A stretch of 10,529 nucleotides of DNA from an uncultured Christensenellaceae bacterium (GCA_902475645.1 CABSAH010000046.1:1-10529); one strand, 5' to 3'; positions 1 through 6,301 are shown, counted from the stretch's first letter. Notes: generated from the letters alone by a model not told the origin. A program made the numbers and translations.

Positions 1-255
1 CAGCCCACCGGCATCCCCTGCACGGTATCCATGAACCCCATTATGGTGGACGGTACCGGCATGTGCGGCGGCTGCCGCCTTACGCTGCACCGCAACGGCG
101 AAACCATAACCAAGTTTGCCTGCGTTGACGGCCCCGACTTCAACGGCTATGAAGTTGACTTCGACGAGGCCATGTCCCGCGGAACCACCTATAAGGAGTT
201 CGAGCGCGCGGCGCATGAGCATGTATGCAATCTCTTTAAGCAGGAGGTAAAATAA
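1..255 (+). CDS. nfnA: NADH-dependent ferredoxin:NADP+ oxidoreductase subunit A / sulfide dehydrogenase beta-like subunit, C-terminal part (partial)
   Basis: The open frame runs in from the left edge with no start in the window, so only the last 84 codons are present. They hold the C-terminal [2Fe-2S] segment of the PyrK/NfnA/SudB ferredoxin-reductase family: VDGTGMCGGCR followed by FACVDGP. That supplies three cysteines plus an aspartate five residues before the first Cys. In NfnA-type proteins this Asp is known to replace the fourth cysteine, so the cluster is probably Asp1Cys3. The hairpin between the second and third Cys (15 intervening residues) seems a few residues longer than I remember for NfnA. 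The missing N-terminal part would carry the FAD and NAD(H) domains. The next gene starts two bases after the stop, and its ribosome binding site lies in this gene's last codons, as expected for subunits of one complex. NfnA and SudB cannot be separated from this fragment. Confidence 0.88.
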   Translation, partial: QPTGIPCTVSMNPIMVDGTGMCGGCRLTLHRNGETITKFACVDGPDFNGYEVDFDEAMSRGTTYKEFERAAHEHVCNLFKQEVK

Positions 256-256
256 A

Positions 257-1642
257 ATGCCTAACATGAACCCCAAGAAGAACCCCATGCCCTCCCAGGA
301 GCCGGACGTCCGCAACCATAATTTCAAAGAGGTCGCCCTTGGCTACACCGAGGAAATAGCCCTTGACGAGGCTGCCCGCTGCCTTAACTGCAAGAATATG
401 CCCTGCGTAAACGGCTGCCCCGTAAACATACATATCCCCGAATTCATTGCAAAGATACGCGAGCTGGACTTTGAAGGCGCATATCAGGTAATCTCCCGCG
501 ATTCAAGCCTGCCCGCAGTCTGCGGCCGCGTTTGCCCGCAGGAAACCCAGTGCGAAGCCAAGTGCGTGCGCGGAATAAAGGGCGAACCCGTCGGCATAGG
601 CCGTTTAGAGCGCTTTGTTGCCGATTGGCACAATGCCCATTCCACCGCCCCGAGCGATATTCCCGCCCCCAACGGCCACAAGGTAGCAATAGTCGGCAGC
701 GGTCCTTCCGGCCTCACCTGCGCGGGCGATTTGGCGCGCAAGGGCTACAAGGTAAGCGTATTTGAGGCGCTGCACACCGCAGGCGGCGTGCTGGTATACG
801 GTATACCCGAATTCCGTCTGCCCAAGGCCATAGTTCAGAAGGAGATCGACAACCTGAGCGCACTCGGCGTAGACGTTGAAACCAACATGGTAATAGGCAA
901 GACCCTGACCACAGATGAGCTGTTCGACATGGGCTATGAAGCCGTGTTCATAGGCTCCGGCGCAGGTCTGCCCATGTTCATGAACATCCCCGGCGAAAAC
1001 CTGAAGGGCGTATACTCCGCCAACGAGTTCCTTACCCGCATCAATTTGATGAAGGCTTACCGCGAGGACAGCGATACCCCCATAATGCACGGCAAGCACG
1101 TTGCGGTGGTTGGCGGCGGCAACGTTGCCATGGACGCCGCGCGCTGCGCAAGAAGGCTCGGCGCCGAGGTTAAGATAGTATATCGCCGCAGCGAGAGCGA
1201 GCTGCCCGCCAGGCGTGAAGAGGTTGAGCATGCAAAGGAAGAAGGCATTGAATTCTGCCTGCTGACCACTCCCCTTTCCATAAAGGGCGATGACAAGTTC
1301 AGCGTATGCGCCATGAACTGCCAGAAGATGGAGCTTGGCGAGCCTGACGCTTCCGGTCGCCGCCGTCCCATTCCCGTAGAGGGCAGCGAATACGATATAG
1401 ATGTAGACTGCGTTATAATGGCGCTGGGAACCTCCCCCAACCCGCTCATCAAGTCCACCACCAAGGGGCTTGAGGTCAACCGCAAGGGCGGCATAATCGT
1501 TGAGGAAGCCACCGGCAAGACCAGCCGCGACGCCGTGTATGCGGGCGGAGACGCCGTTACCGGCGCGGCAACCGTCATATCCGCCATGGGCGCGGGCAAA
1601 ACCGCAGCCAAGGCCATAGACGAGTACCTTGCCAATAAATAA
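257..1642 (+). CDS. nfnB: NADPH-binding subunit NfnB / glutamate synthase small-chain-like oxidoreductase (often annotated gltA or sudA)
   Basis: This 461-residue protein has the full layout of the GltD/NfnB family. Two N-terminal cysteine clusters (C42, C45, C50, C54 and C89, C93, C99, C103) would hold two [4Fe-4S] centres. An FAD Rossmann motif GSGPSG lies at 147-152 and an NADPH-binding GGGNVAMDAA at 286-295, followed by YRRSESELPAR. The C-terminal FAD-contact segment AGGDAVTGAATV spans 429-440. With the preceding NfnA-like subunit this predicts the cytoplasmic electron-bifurcating NADH-dependent reduced ferredoxin:NADP+ oxidoreductase, which balances NADPH, NADH and ferredoxin in anaerobes. 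Automated pipelines often label it homotetrameric NADPH glutamate synthase, but no large GltB subunit is visible here. The start at 257 has GGAGG nine bases upstream; an in-frame ATG at 266 is the only close alternative. Bifurcation is inferred from family and pairing. Confidence 0.93.
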   Translation: MPNMNPKKNPMPSQEPDVRNHNFKEVALGYTEEIALDEAARCLNCKNMPCVNGCPVNIHIPEFIAKIRELDFEGAYQVISRDSSLPAVCGRVCPQETQCEAKCVRGIKGEPVGIGRLERFVADWHNAHSTAPSDIPAPNGHKVAIVGSGPSGLTCAGDLARKGYKVSVFEALHTAGGVLVYGIPEFRLPKAIVQKEIDNLSALGVDVETNMVIGKTLTTDELFDMGYEAVFIGSGAGLPMFMNIPGENLKGVYSANEFLTRINLMKAYREDSDTPIMHGKHVAVVGGGNVAMDAARCARRLGAEVKIVYRRSESELPARREEVEHAKEEGIEFCLLTTPLSIKGDDKFSVCAMNCQKMELGEPDASGRRRPIPVEGSEYDIDVDCVIMALGTSPNPLIKSTTKGLEVNRKGGIIVEEATGKTSRDAVYAGGDAVTGAATVISAMGAGKTAAKAIDEYLANK

Positions 1643-1667
1643 GCGATAGGTTAAAACCCTGCACTAC

Positions 1668-1708
1668 TGCGCCGGACGACGATATATCGCCCGGCGCATT
1701 GTTTTTGT
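1668..1708 (+). terminator. Rho-independent terminator after nfnAB
   Basis: A perfect 8-bp GC-rich stem (TGCGCCGG at 1668-1675 with CCGGCGCA at 1691-1698) is followed by TTGTTTTTGTT. The 15-base loop contains a nested palindrome CGATATATCG at 1680-1689. It lies 25 bases after the nfnB stop and insulates that operon from lon. Confidence 0.88.
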
Positions 1709-1736
1709 TGTATCCTGCCGCATTTATATGTATAAT
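1708..1736 (+). promoter_or_regulatory. Sigma-A-type promoter of lon
   Basis: TTGTAT at 1708-1713 (four of six matches to TTGACA), a 17-bp spacer and a perfect TATAAT at 1731-1736. Transcription should begin near 1743, about 44 bases before the lon start. The -35 begins within the T-tract of the preceding terminator. I see no CIRCE (TTAGCACTC/GAGTGCTAA) or CtsR heptad repeat around it. Confidence 0.7.
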
Positions 1737-1746
1737 CAGGTATAAG

Positions 1747-1765
1747 GGCGGAGGTATACTCCGCC
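1747..1765 (+). promoter_or_regulatory. Stem-loop in the lon 5' untranslated region
   Basis: A perfect inverted repeat GGCGGAG / CTCCGCC (1747-1753 and 1759-1765) with a 5-base loop GTATA starts only about four bases after the predicted transcription start. It has no T-tract, so it is not a terminator. It could be a 5'-end mRNA stabiliser or a protein-binding site; function is inferred from position only. Confidence 0.5.
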
Positions 1766-1770
1766 GGGAA

Positions 1771-1776
1771 AGAGGA
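1771..1776 (+). promoter_or_regulatory. Ribosome binding site selecting the TTG start of lon
   Basis: AGAGGA lies ten bases before the TTG at 1787. The next in-frame ATG (1814, residue 10) has only a purine stretch crowded against it, so the TTG start is preferred. Confidence 0.55.
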
Positions 1777-1786
1777 ACGAACGAAT

Positions 1787-4162
1787 TTGGAAAGTTTTAC
1801 GCTTGAAAGGGAAATGAAGCTGCCCGGTGTGCCGCTTAGGGGTTTGGTAATGCTGCCCGGGGAGCTTTTGCATTTTGATATAGCGCGGGAGGAAAGCCGC
1901 CGCGCCGTGCGCGCCGCGGAAGCAAAGGATTCCTTTGTATTCCTGACCACGCAAAAGGACAGCGCAAAAACCACCGTTAAGGCGGAGGATGTATTCAGCA
2001 TGGGCGTTATTTGCCGCATACGCCAAACCGTGAACATGCCCGGCGGCATACTGCGCGCATTGGTGCTGGGGCTTTGCCGCGCGCGCATAACCGATGCGCA
2101 ATACGGTAGCTATACCACCGTGACCGTGGAAACGGTTGAGGATGAGCCGTGCAACCCGCTTGTTGCCGAAGCGCTCAGGCGCAGGATAGACACATCCTTT
2201 AACGATTATCTCGGCATAACAAGCCGCATAAATGCGGACACGGCCGAAAATATACGCCATCTACCCCTTGTGGGTCAGTATGCCGACGCGGTTGCTAACG
2301 CCGTATTTGTGAAATCAAATATGCGTCAGGCCGTGCTGGATGCTGTAAGCGTTGAAGAAAGGCTGAAAATAGTCCTTGCAGGCGTTATGGGCGAAGTTGA
2401 AATAACAAAGCTTGATAAGCGCATTGCCGCAGAGGTTAAGCGCAGCATGGATCAGAACCAGCGCGAATACTATCTGCGCGAGCAGATAAAAGCCATACAT
2501 AAGGAGCTTGGCGAAACCGAACAGGCCGAGGCTGAAGGCTATATGCAGCGGCTTAAAGAAAAGGCCATGCCGCAGCCCGTGCGCGAAAAGCTTGAACGCG
2601 AAATTGCGCGTTTCAGCGCCCTGCCCGCCGCATCGCATGAGCAGCCGCCCATGCGCAACTATATAGAATGTATGCTCGATTTGCCGTGGAGCGAGGAAAC
2701 GAAGGACGATCTTGACATTGAACACGCCCGCGCCATACTCGACGAGGACCATTTCGGTATGGAAAAGGTAAAGCAGCGCATACTGGAGCATATTGCGGTT
2801 GCGCGTCTTACGGGCAAGGTCAACGGGCAGATAATATGCTTTGCAGGCCCGCCGGGCGTAGGCAAAACGAGCATAGCGTCAAGCATTGCAAGGGCATTGG
2901 GGCGCAACTTTGTACGCATGAGCCTTGGCGGTATACATGACGAGGCTGAAATACGCGGCCACAGGCGCACATACATAGGCGCAATGCCGGGCCGTGTTAT
3001 AGCCGCCATGCGTCAGGCGGGCAGCATAAACCCGCTTCTGCTCTTTGACGAGATAGATAAGCTTACCTCGGATATGCGCGGAGACCCCGCCGCAGCCATG
3101 CTTGAGGTGCTGGACGGCGCGCAGAATTTTGCATTCCGCGATCATTTTTTGGAGCAGGAATACGATTTATCCAAGGTGATGTTCATAACCACAGCAAACG
3201 ACAAGGACGCCATCCCCCGCCCGCTGCTGGACAGGATGGAGGTAATTGAGCTTAGCGGCTATCTTGAAACGGAGAAGGTGGAAATTGCCAAGCGGCACCT
3301 TATTCCGAAGCAGCTTGAAAAGCACGGGCTGAATAAAAGCCGGCTGAGCATAACGGATGAGGCAATAATTGCGCTTATACGCGGCTATACCCACGAGGCG
3401 GGCGTAAGGGAGCTGGAACGCGAAATTGCCGCCGTGTGCCGCAGGGCCGCAATGGATATAGGCAGCGGCAAAAGCCGCGTGCGCGTAGGCAGGCAAAAGC
3501 TTGAAGCATACCTCGGCGCGCCAAAATATACCCACGGCGCAATAGCCGCGGCGAACGAAGTCGGCCTTGCAAACGGGCTGGCGTGGACAAGCTTCGGCGG
3601 GGAAACGCTGCAAATAGAGGTTCAGATAGTGCCCGGCTCCGGTCAGGTGATATTGACGGGAAAGCTCGGCGACGTTATGCAGGAAAGCGCAAAGGCCGCG
3701 CTGACGTTCATAAAAGCCCATGCGGAGGAATTCGGCATAACGCTTCCGCTCGATAAAAAGGACATACACCTTCACGTTCCCGAAGGCGCCGTGCCGAAGG
3801 ACGGCCCAAGCGCGGGCATAACCATAATGACCGCCATGCTCAGCGCGCTAAGCGGCATACCCGTGCGCGCGGATACGGCGATGACAGGCGAAATAACGCT
3901 GCGCGGGCGCGTGCTTGAAATAGGCGGGCTTAAAGAAAAGCTGCTTGCCGCATACCGCGCGGGCGTAAAGCGCGCGCTTATACCCAAGGCAAACGAAAAG
4001 GATCTTGCCGATGTGCCGGATGAGGTTAAGGCCAATATGGAAATAATAAGCGTTGCAAGCGCGTTTGACGTTATCGCCTTAGCGCTTGAGCATATGCCGC
4101 AGAAGGCGGCAAATGCATTTATACCGCAGCACACGCATAGCGGCGCTGCCGCCGTGCAGTAA
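1787..4162 (+). CDS. lon: ATP-dependent protease Lon (LonA type)
   Basis: A 791-residue cytoplasmic AAA+ serine protease that degrades misfolded and regulatory proteins. The domain order is that of LonA. The N-terminal substrate domain (LPGVPLRG at 12-19) runs to about residue 200, followed by a charged coiled-coil region around 205-275. The AAA+ module has Walker A GPPGVGKT (354-361) and Walker B LLLFDEID (417-424). The C-terminal protease domain has the catalytic serine S675 in KDGPSAG and the dyad lysine K718 in GGLKEK, 43 residues apart as in E. coli Lon. No membrane anchor is seen, so it is not LonB. Length is usual for the family; the final 20 or so residues form a low-complexity tail. 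Its stop codon overlaps the engB ribosome binding site. The TTG start is chosen on ribosome-binding-site grounds; ATG at 1814 would shorten it by nine residues. Confidence 0.97.
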   Translation: MESFTLEREMKLPGVPLRGLVMLPGELLHFDIAREESRRAVRAAEAKDSFVFLTTQKDSAKTTVKAEDVFSMGVICRIRQTVNMPGGILRALVLGLCRARITDAQYGSYTTVTVETVEDEPCNPLVAEALRRRIDTSFNDYLGITSRINADTAENIRHLPLVGQYADAVANAVFVKSNMRQAVLDAVSVEERLKIVLAGVMGEVEITKLDKRIAAEVKRSMDQNQREYYLREQIKAIHKELGETEQAEAEGYMQRLKEKAMPQPVREKLEREIARFSALPAASHEQPPMRNYIECMLDLPWSEETKDDLDIEHARAILDEDHFGMEKVKQRILEHIAVARLTGKVNGQIICFAGPPGVGKTSIASSIARALGRNFVRMSLGGIHDEAEIRGHRRTYIGAMPGRVIAAMRQAGSINPLLLFDEIDKLTSDMRGDPAAAMLEVLDGAQNFAFRDHFLEQEYDLSKVMFITTANDKDAIPRPLLDRMEVIELSGYLETEKVEIAKRHLIPKQLEKHGLNKSRLSITDEAIIALIRGYTHEAGVRELEREIAAVCRRAAMDIGSGKSRVRVGRQKLEAYLGAPKYTHGAIAAANEVGLANGLAWTSFGGETLQIEVQIVPGSGQVILTGKLGDVMQESAKAALTFIKAHAEEFGITLPLDKKDIHLHVPEGAVPKDGPSAGITIMTAMLSALSGIPVRADTAMTGEITLRGRVLEIGGLKEKLLAAYRAGVKRALIPKANEKDLADVPDEVKANMEIISVASAFDVIALALEHMPQKAANAFIPQHTHSGAAAVQ

Positions 4163-4170
4163 GGAGCAGC

Positions 4171-4773
4171 ATGGAAAAGTTTGATATAAAAAAGGCCGTA
4201 TTTGTAACCAGCTTCGGCTTGGGCGGAAAATTCATACAGGAAGGCCCGCAGATAGCCATGGTGGGGCGCTCAAACGTGGGCAAATCCAGCCTTATCAATT
4301 CGCTTTGCCGCAATTCAAAGCTGGCGCGCATATCCGCAAGCCCCGGCAAAACGCGGCTGATAAACTATTTCAGCATAAACGACAGCTTTTATCTTGTTGA
4401 CCTTCCCGGCTACGGCTACGCAAAGGTTTCAAAGGCGGAGCAGGAAAGCTGGGGCAAGCTTATGGAAAGCTATCTTTCGGGCGGGAGCGTAAGCCATATT
4501 TTCATGCTTATAGATATTCGCCACGAGCCTACCGCGGCCGATAAGCAGATGCTTGAATGGATAATATATTACGGCATCCCATATACGCTGATTGCCACAA
4601 AAGCCGATAAGCTTTCCCGTTCAAAGCGTCAACAGGCAGCAAACGCAAACGCAAGGCTGCTGGGCGCGCCGCCGTGGGCGCTGTGTTACAGCGCGGAAAC
4701 CGGCGAAGGACGCGAGGAATTAGTGAAAAAAATAGGCGCCATAGTGAACGACAGTTGGGCAAATGCAAAGTAA
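4171..4773 (+). CDS. engB: Ribosome biogenesis GTP-binding protein YsxC/EngB
   Basis: A 200-residue TRAFAC-class GTPase with the complete EngB motif set: G1 GRSNVGKS (32-39), the switch I region SPGKTR (57-62) with G2 threonine T61, G3 DLPGYG (77-82), G4 TKAD (143-146) and G5 SAETGEG (174-180). The family assists late 50S ribosomal subunit assembly and is usually essential in Firmicutes. The gene follows lon by eight bases. Its Shine-Dalgarno AAGGAG (4161-4166) shares bases with the lon stop codon and lies only four bases from the ATG, so translation is probably coupled to lon. The lon-engB pairing is conserved in many Firmicutes, which supports both calls. No clear terminator follows the gene. 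Confidence 0.97.
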   Translation: MEKFDIKKAVFVTSFGLGGKFIQEGPQIAMVGRSNVGKSSLINSLCRNSKLARISASPGKTRLINYFSINDSFYLVDLPGYGYAKVSKAEQESWGKLMESYLSGGSVSHIFMLIDIRHEPTAADKQMLEWIIYYGIPYTLIATKADKLSRSKRQQAANANARLLGAPPWALCYSAETGEGREELVKKIGAIVNDSWANAK

Positions 4774-4807
4774 TACACAAATAATATGTACTTTTTGCAT
4801 ATGCCAC

Positions 4808-4836
4808 TTGACATAACTATATGCTGTAAGCATAAT
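4808..4836 (+). promoter_or_regulatory. Strong sigma-A-type promoter with a palindrome in the spacer
   Basis: A perfect TTGACA (4808-4813), 17-bp spacer and CATAAT (4831-4836) predict a start near 4843, about 32 bases before the zinc-ribbon gene. A 15-bp dyad, TATGCT-GTA-AGCATA (4820-4834), fills part of the spacer and enters the -10. A second short repeat, CCACT (4804-4808) and AGTGG (4837-4841), brackets the promoter. The dyad is placed where a repressor would compete with RNA polymerase, but no regulator is known. Confidence 0.72.
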
Positions 4837-4874
4837 AGTGGAAGTAAAAAACAAACTGTGGAGGATGTGGCAAC

Positions 4875-5324
4875 ATGGCTTTGAGAAAATGCCCGCGCTG
4901 CGAACTGAATTATATAAAAGACGATGAAAAATTCTGCAACGTTTGCCGCCGCGAAATGAAGGGCGGGGACAGCGAACCGGACGACAGCATTACGCTATGC
5001 AGCGAATGCGGCGAAAACCAGGCAGTTAAGGGAAGCGATCTTTGCGCGATATGCCTAAGGGAGGCCCGCAGGCAGGAGCTGCAATCCGGCAGCGCGGCGC
5101 AGCCGATAACCGATCCCGAGGATTTGGTGCTTAGCAGCGTTGGGCTGGACGAGATGGAGGTTCCCATGCCGAGCGAGGGCGAAATACCCGAAAGCGAGCT
5201 GAGCGAAATTGACAAGGAGCTTTCCTCCGACGACGATATAGACGACGAGGAAGATGAAGAAACCGAGGAGCCGGAAGCAGAGCCCGAACCCGAACCGAAG
5301 CCGAAGCGCGGCAGGAGAAAGTGA
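4875..5324 (+). CDS. Double zinc-ribbon protein with acidic C-terminal tail, function unknown
   Basis: I do not recognise a characterised family for this 149-residue protein. Two CxxC pairs at the N-terminus (C6/C9 with C21/C24) form one probable zinc ribbon, and C42/C45 with C57/C60 a second. Residues from about 90 onward look disordered and very acidic (runs of D and E, then repeated EPEP), ending in a basic KPKRGRRK. This resembles small cytoplasmic adaptor or nucleic-acid-associated proteins, but that is inference. No signal peptide or membrane segment is present. The ATG has GGAGG (4860-4864) ten bases upstream and its own strong promoter. The metallophosphoesterase gene follows in the same frame nine bases after the TGA, so the two are probably co-transcribed and may act together. 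Confidence 0.85.
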   Translation: MALRKCPRCELNYIKDDEKFCNVCRREMKGGDSEPDDSITLCSECGENQAVKGSDLCAICLREARRQELQSGSAAQPITDPEDLVLSSVGLDEMEVPMPSEGEIPESELSEIDKELSSDDDIDDEEDEETEEPEAEPEPEPKPKRGRRK

Positions 5325-5333
5325 TATCACCCA

Positions 5334-6038
5334 ATGAAGGTATTCGCCATAGGAGATTTACATTTAAGCGGAAGCGCAAATAAGCCGATGGACGTTTTCG
5401 GCTCCGCGTGGGCAGATCATCCTAACCGCATAATCTCCGCATGGCGCAAAACCGTGGGCGAAGATGACCTTGTGCTTATACCGGGGGACATAAGCTGGGC
5501 AATGCGGCTTGAGGATGCGATATGCGACCTTGAATTCATAGGCGCATTACCCGGCACAAAGCTGCTTTTGCGCGGCAATCACGATTACTGGTGGAGCGCC
5601 CCGGGCAAGGTGCGCGCCGCGCTGCCCGATGGCTGCTTTGCAATTCAAAACGATTGTTTTACAATAGGCAATATATCCGTATGCGGAAGCCGGGGCTGGG
5701 TTTGCCCCGGTTCTTCAGGGTATAGCGAGGTTAAGGACAGGGCGATATACGAGCGCGAGCTTATAAGGCTGAAAATGAGCCTTAACCGCCTGCCTGAAAA
5801 CACCGTGCGTATATTGATGCTGCACTTTCCCCCGTTCAACGAAAAGCGGCAGGATTCAGGCTTTACGCAGCTTGCAGAGGAATACGGCATAAACCATCTT
5901 GTATATGCGCATCTTCATAACAAGGCCTGCCTTGGCGCGTTTGAAGGCGAGCGCAACGGAATACGTTATTCCCTTTGTTCGGCGGATCATTTGGGCTTTG
6001 TGCCGCGACTGATTTTGGATACCGATGAGCCGGCCTAA
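5334..6038 (+). CDS. Calcineurin-like metallophosphoesterase (predicted phosphohydrolase, COG1768-like)
   Basis: A 234-residue protein with the metallophosphoesterase motifs in order: GDLHL (D8, H10), GDISW (D52), GNHD (N82, H83), LHFPPF (H164) and AHLH (H193, H195). These residues would bind two metal ions and hydrolyse a phosphoester. The segments DISWAMRLEDA and LLRGNHDYWW recall the COG1768 group of predicted phosphohydrolases; the substrate is unknown. The last motif has Ala instead of the usual Gly of GHLH, but both metal-binding histidines remain. No signal peptide is visible, so it is probably cytoplasmic. The nearest Shine-Dalgarno (AGGAG at 5313-5317) is about 16 bases from the ATG, unusually far, so initiation may rely on ribosomes ending the zinc-ribbon gene just upstream. 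A terminator follows. Confidence 0.93.
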   Translation: MKVFAIGDLHLSGSANKPMDVFGSAWADHPNRIISAWRKTVGEDDLVLIPGDISWAMRLEDAICDLEFIGALPGTKLLLRGNHDYWWSAPGKVRAALPDGCFAIQNDCFTIGNISVCGSRGWVCPGSSGYSEVKDRAIYERELIRLKMSLNRLPENTVRILMLHFPPFNEKRQDSGFTQLAEEYGINHLVYAHLHNKACLGAFEGERNGIRYSLCSADHLGFVPRLILDTDEPA

Positions 6039-6051
6039 AAAAATTGCGAAT

Positions 6052-6075
6052 AAGCACAAATTGTGCTTGCTTTTT
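6052..6075 (+). terminator. Rho-independent terminator after the metallophosphoesterase gene
   Basis: AAGCAC (6052-6057) pairs with GTGCTT (6063-6068) around the loop AAATT, followed by GC and five T. The stem is short and the T-tract short, so efficiency is probably moderate. Confidence 0.7.
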
Positions 6076-6096
6076 ACCCCCACGGCATGATATAGT
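6067..6096 (+). promoter_or_regulatory. Candidate promoter of the uraA leader
   Basis: A TATAGT box (6091-6096) lies 18 bases after a weak TTGCTT (6067-6072), which overlaps the preceding terminator. It would give a transcript starting near 6103 and a leader of about 200 bases before uraA. The -35 match is poor, so the exact promoter is uncertain, although some promoter is needed between the two terminators. Confidence 0.42.
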
Positions 6097-6138
6097 ATTT
6101 GGCGGAAAAAATGCGGAAGCGAAAGGACGGTGCAAAAA

Positions 6139-6219
6139 GTGCTCGATTTTATGAACAGAACGCCCGTTATCACCTTCTTTCCCTGTTCCCGCTTTTCAAT
6201 ATTTATCGGACGGATTTAG
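6139..6219 (+). CDS. Putative leader peptide of the uracil permease gene
   Basis: A 26-codon frame opens with GTG at 6139 behind AAAGGA (6122-6127, eleven bases away). It reads through a pyrimidine-rich tract and stops at TAG (6217-6219), exactly inside the loop of the following terminator hairpin. The peptide is rich in Phe and Ile (five Phe). A ribosome finishing this frame would cover the hairpin's 5' arm and block termination. A second frame crosses the same stretch: ATG 6111 to TAA 6275, 54 codons, running past the terminator as the E. coli pyrBI leader does. Its upstream purine stretch GGCGGA is a poorer site and lies partly before the predicted transcript start. Which frame is translated, if either, cannot be settled here. 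Confidence 0.38.
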   Translation: MLDFMNRTPVITFFPCSRFSIFIGRI

Positions 6220-6234
6220 TATCCGTCCTTTTTT
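6208..6234 (+). terminator. Intrinsic terminator or attenuator in the uraA leader
   Basis: A perfect 8-bp stem, GGACGGAT (6208-6215) with ATCCGTCC (6221-6228), and the five-base loop TTAGT are followed directly by six T. It sits 67 bases before the uraA start, with no annotated gene between it and the previous terminator at 6052-6075. An attenuator is therefore the likely role. The 39 bases before it (6169-6207) are 31 pyrimidines, 18 of them T. Confidence 0.85.
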
Positions 6235-6240
6235 ATGTAT

Positions 6241-6257
6241 GCCGTGGGTCAAACGGC
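6241..6257 (+). other. Small stem-loop between attenuator and uraA
   Basis: GCCGT (6241-6245) can pair with ACGGC (6253-6257) around a seven-base loop. It has no T-tract. It may simply space the attenuator from the uraA ribosome binding site (AGGAGG at 6285-6290, eleven bases before the ATG). Chance occurrence is quite possible. Confidence 0.25.
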
Positions 6258-6301
6258 CCTTGCAATAAGGTTTAATCAATACGCAGGAGGTAAATTCAGC
6301 A

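Noticed and set aside
605..1231. Long minus-strand open frame (208 codons) inside nfnB
   Set aside because: It lies antisense to a gene with clear family motifs, has no ribosome binding site or recognisable protein, and is explained by codon bias of the real gene. The same applies to the antisense frames within lon (1736-2260 and 3167-3775).
1680..1689. CGATATATCG palindrome as an operator
   Set aside because: It falls within the loop of the nfnAB terminator and is short and AT-rich, so it is better read as part of that hairpin.
1708..1786. CIRCE or CtsR heat-shock operator upstream of lon
   Set aside because: No TTAGCACTC/GAGTGCTAA pair or tandem heptad of the CtsR type is present; the only inverted repeat is the short GGCGGAG hairpin.
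4759..4804. Possible terminator after engB
   Set aside because: The pairing is imperfect, AT-rich, and its T-run sits within the 3' arm rather than after the stem, so it does not have terminator geometry. Readthrough from lon-engB into the next gene cannot be excluded.
5241..5320. Repeated GAPu/CCGA-type codons at the end of the zinc-ribbon gene as a DNA repeat
   Set aside because: The repetition follows from the Glu-Pro-rich protein tail and is not a separate DNA repeat array.
6097..6301. PyrR binding loop or purine-type riboswitch upstream of uraA
   Set aside because: I looked for the conserved PyrR anti-antiterminator loop and for the conserved purine riboswitch core and found neither; only the short frame, U-rich tract and terminator are supported.
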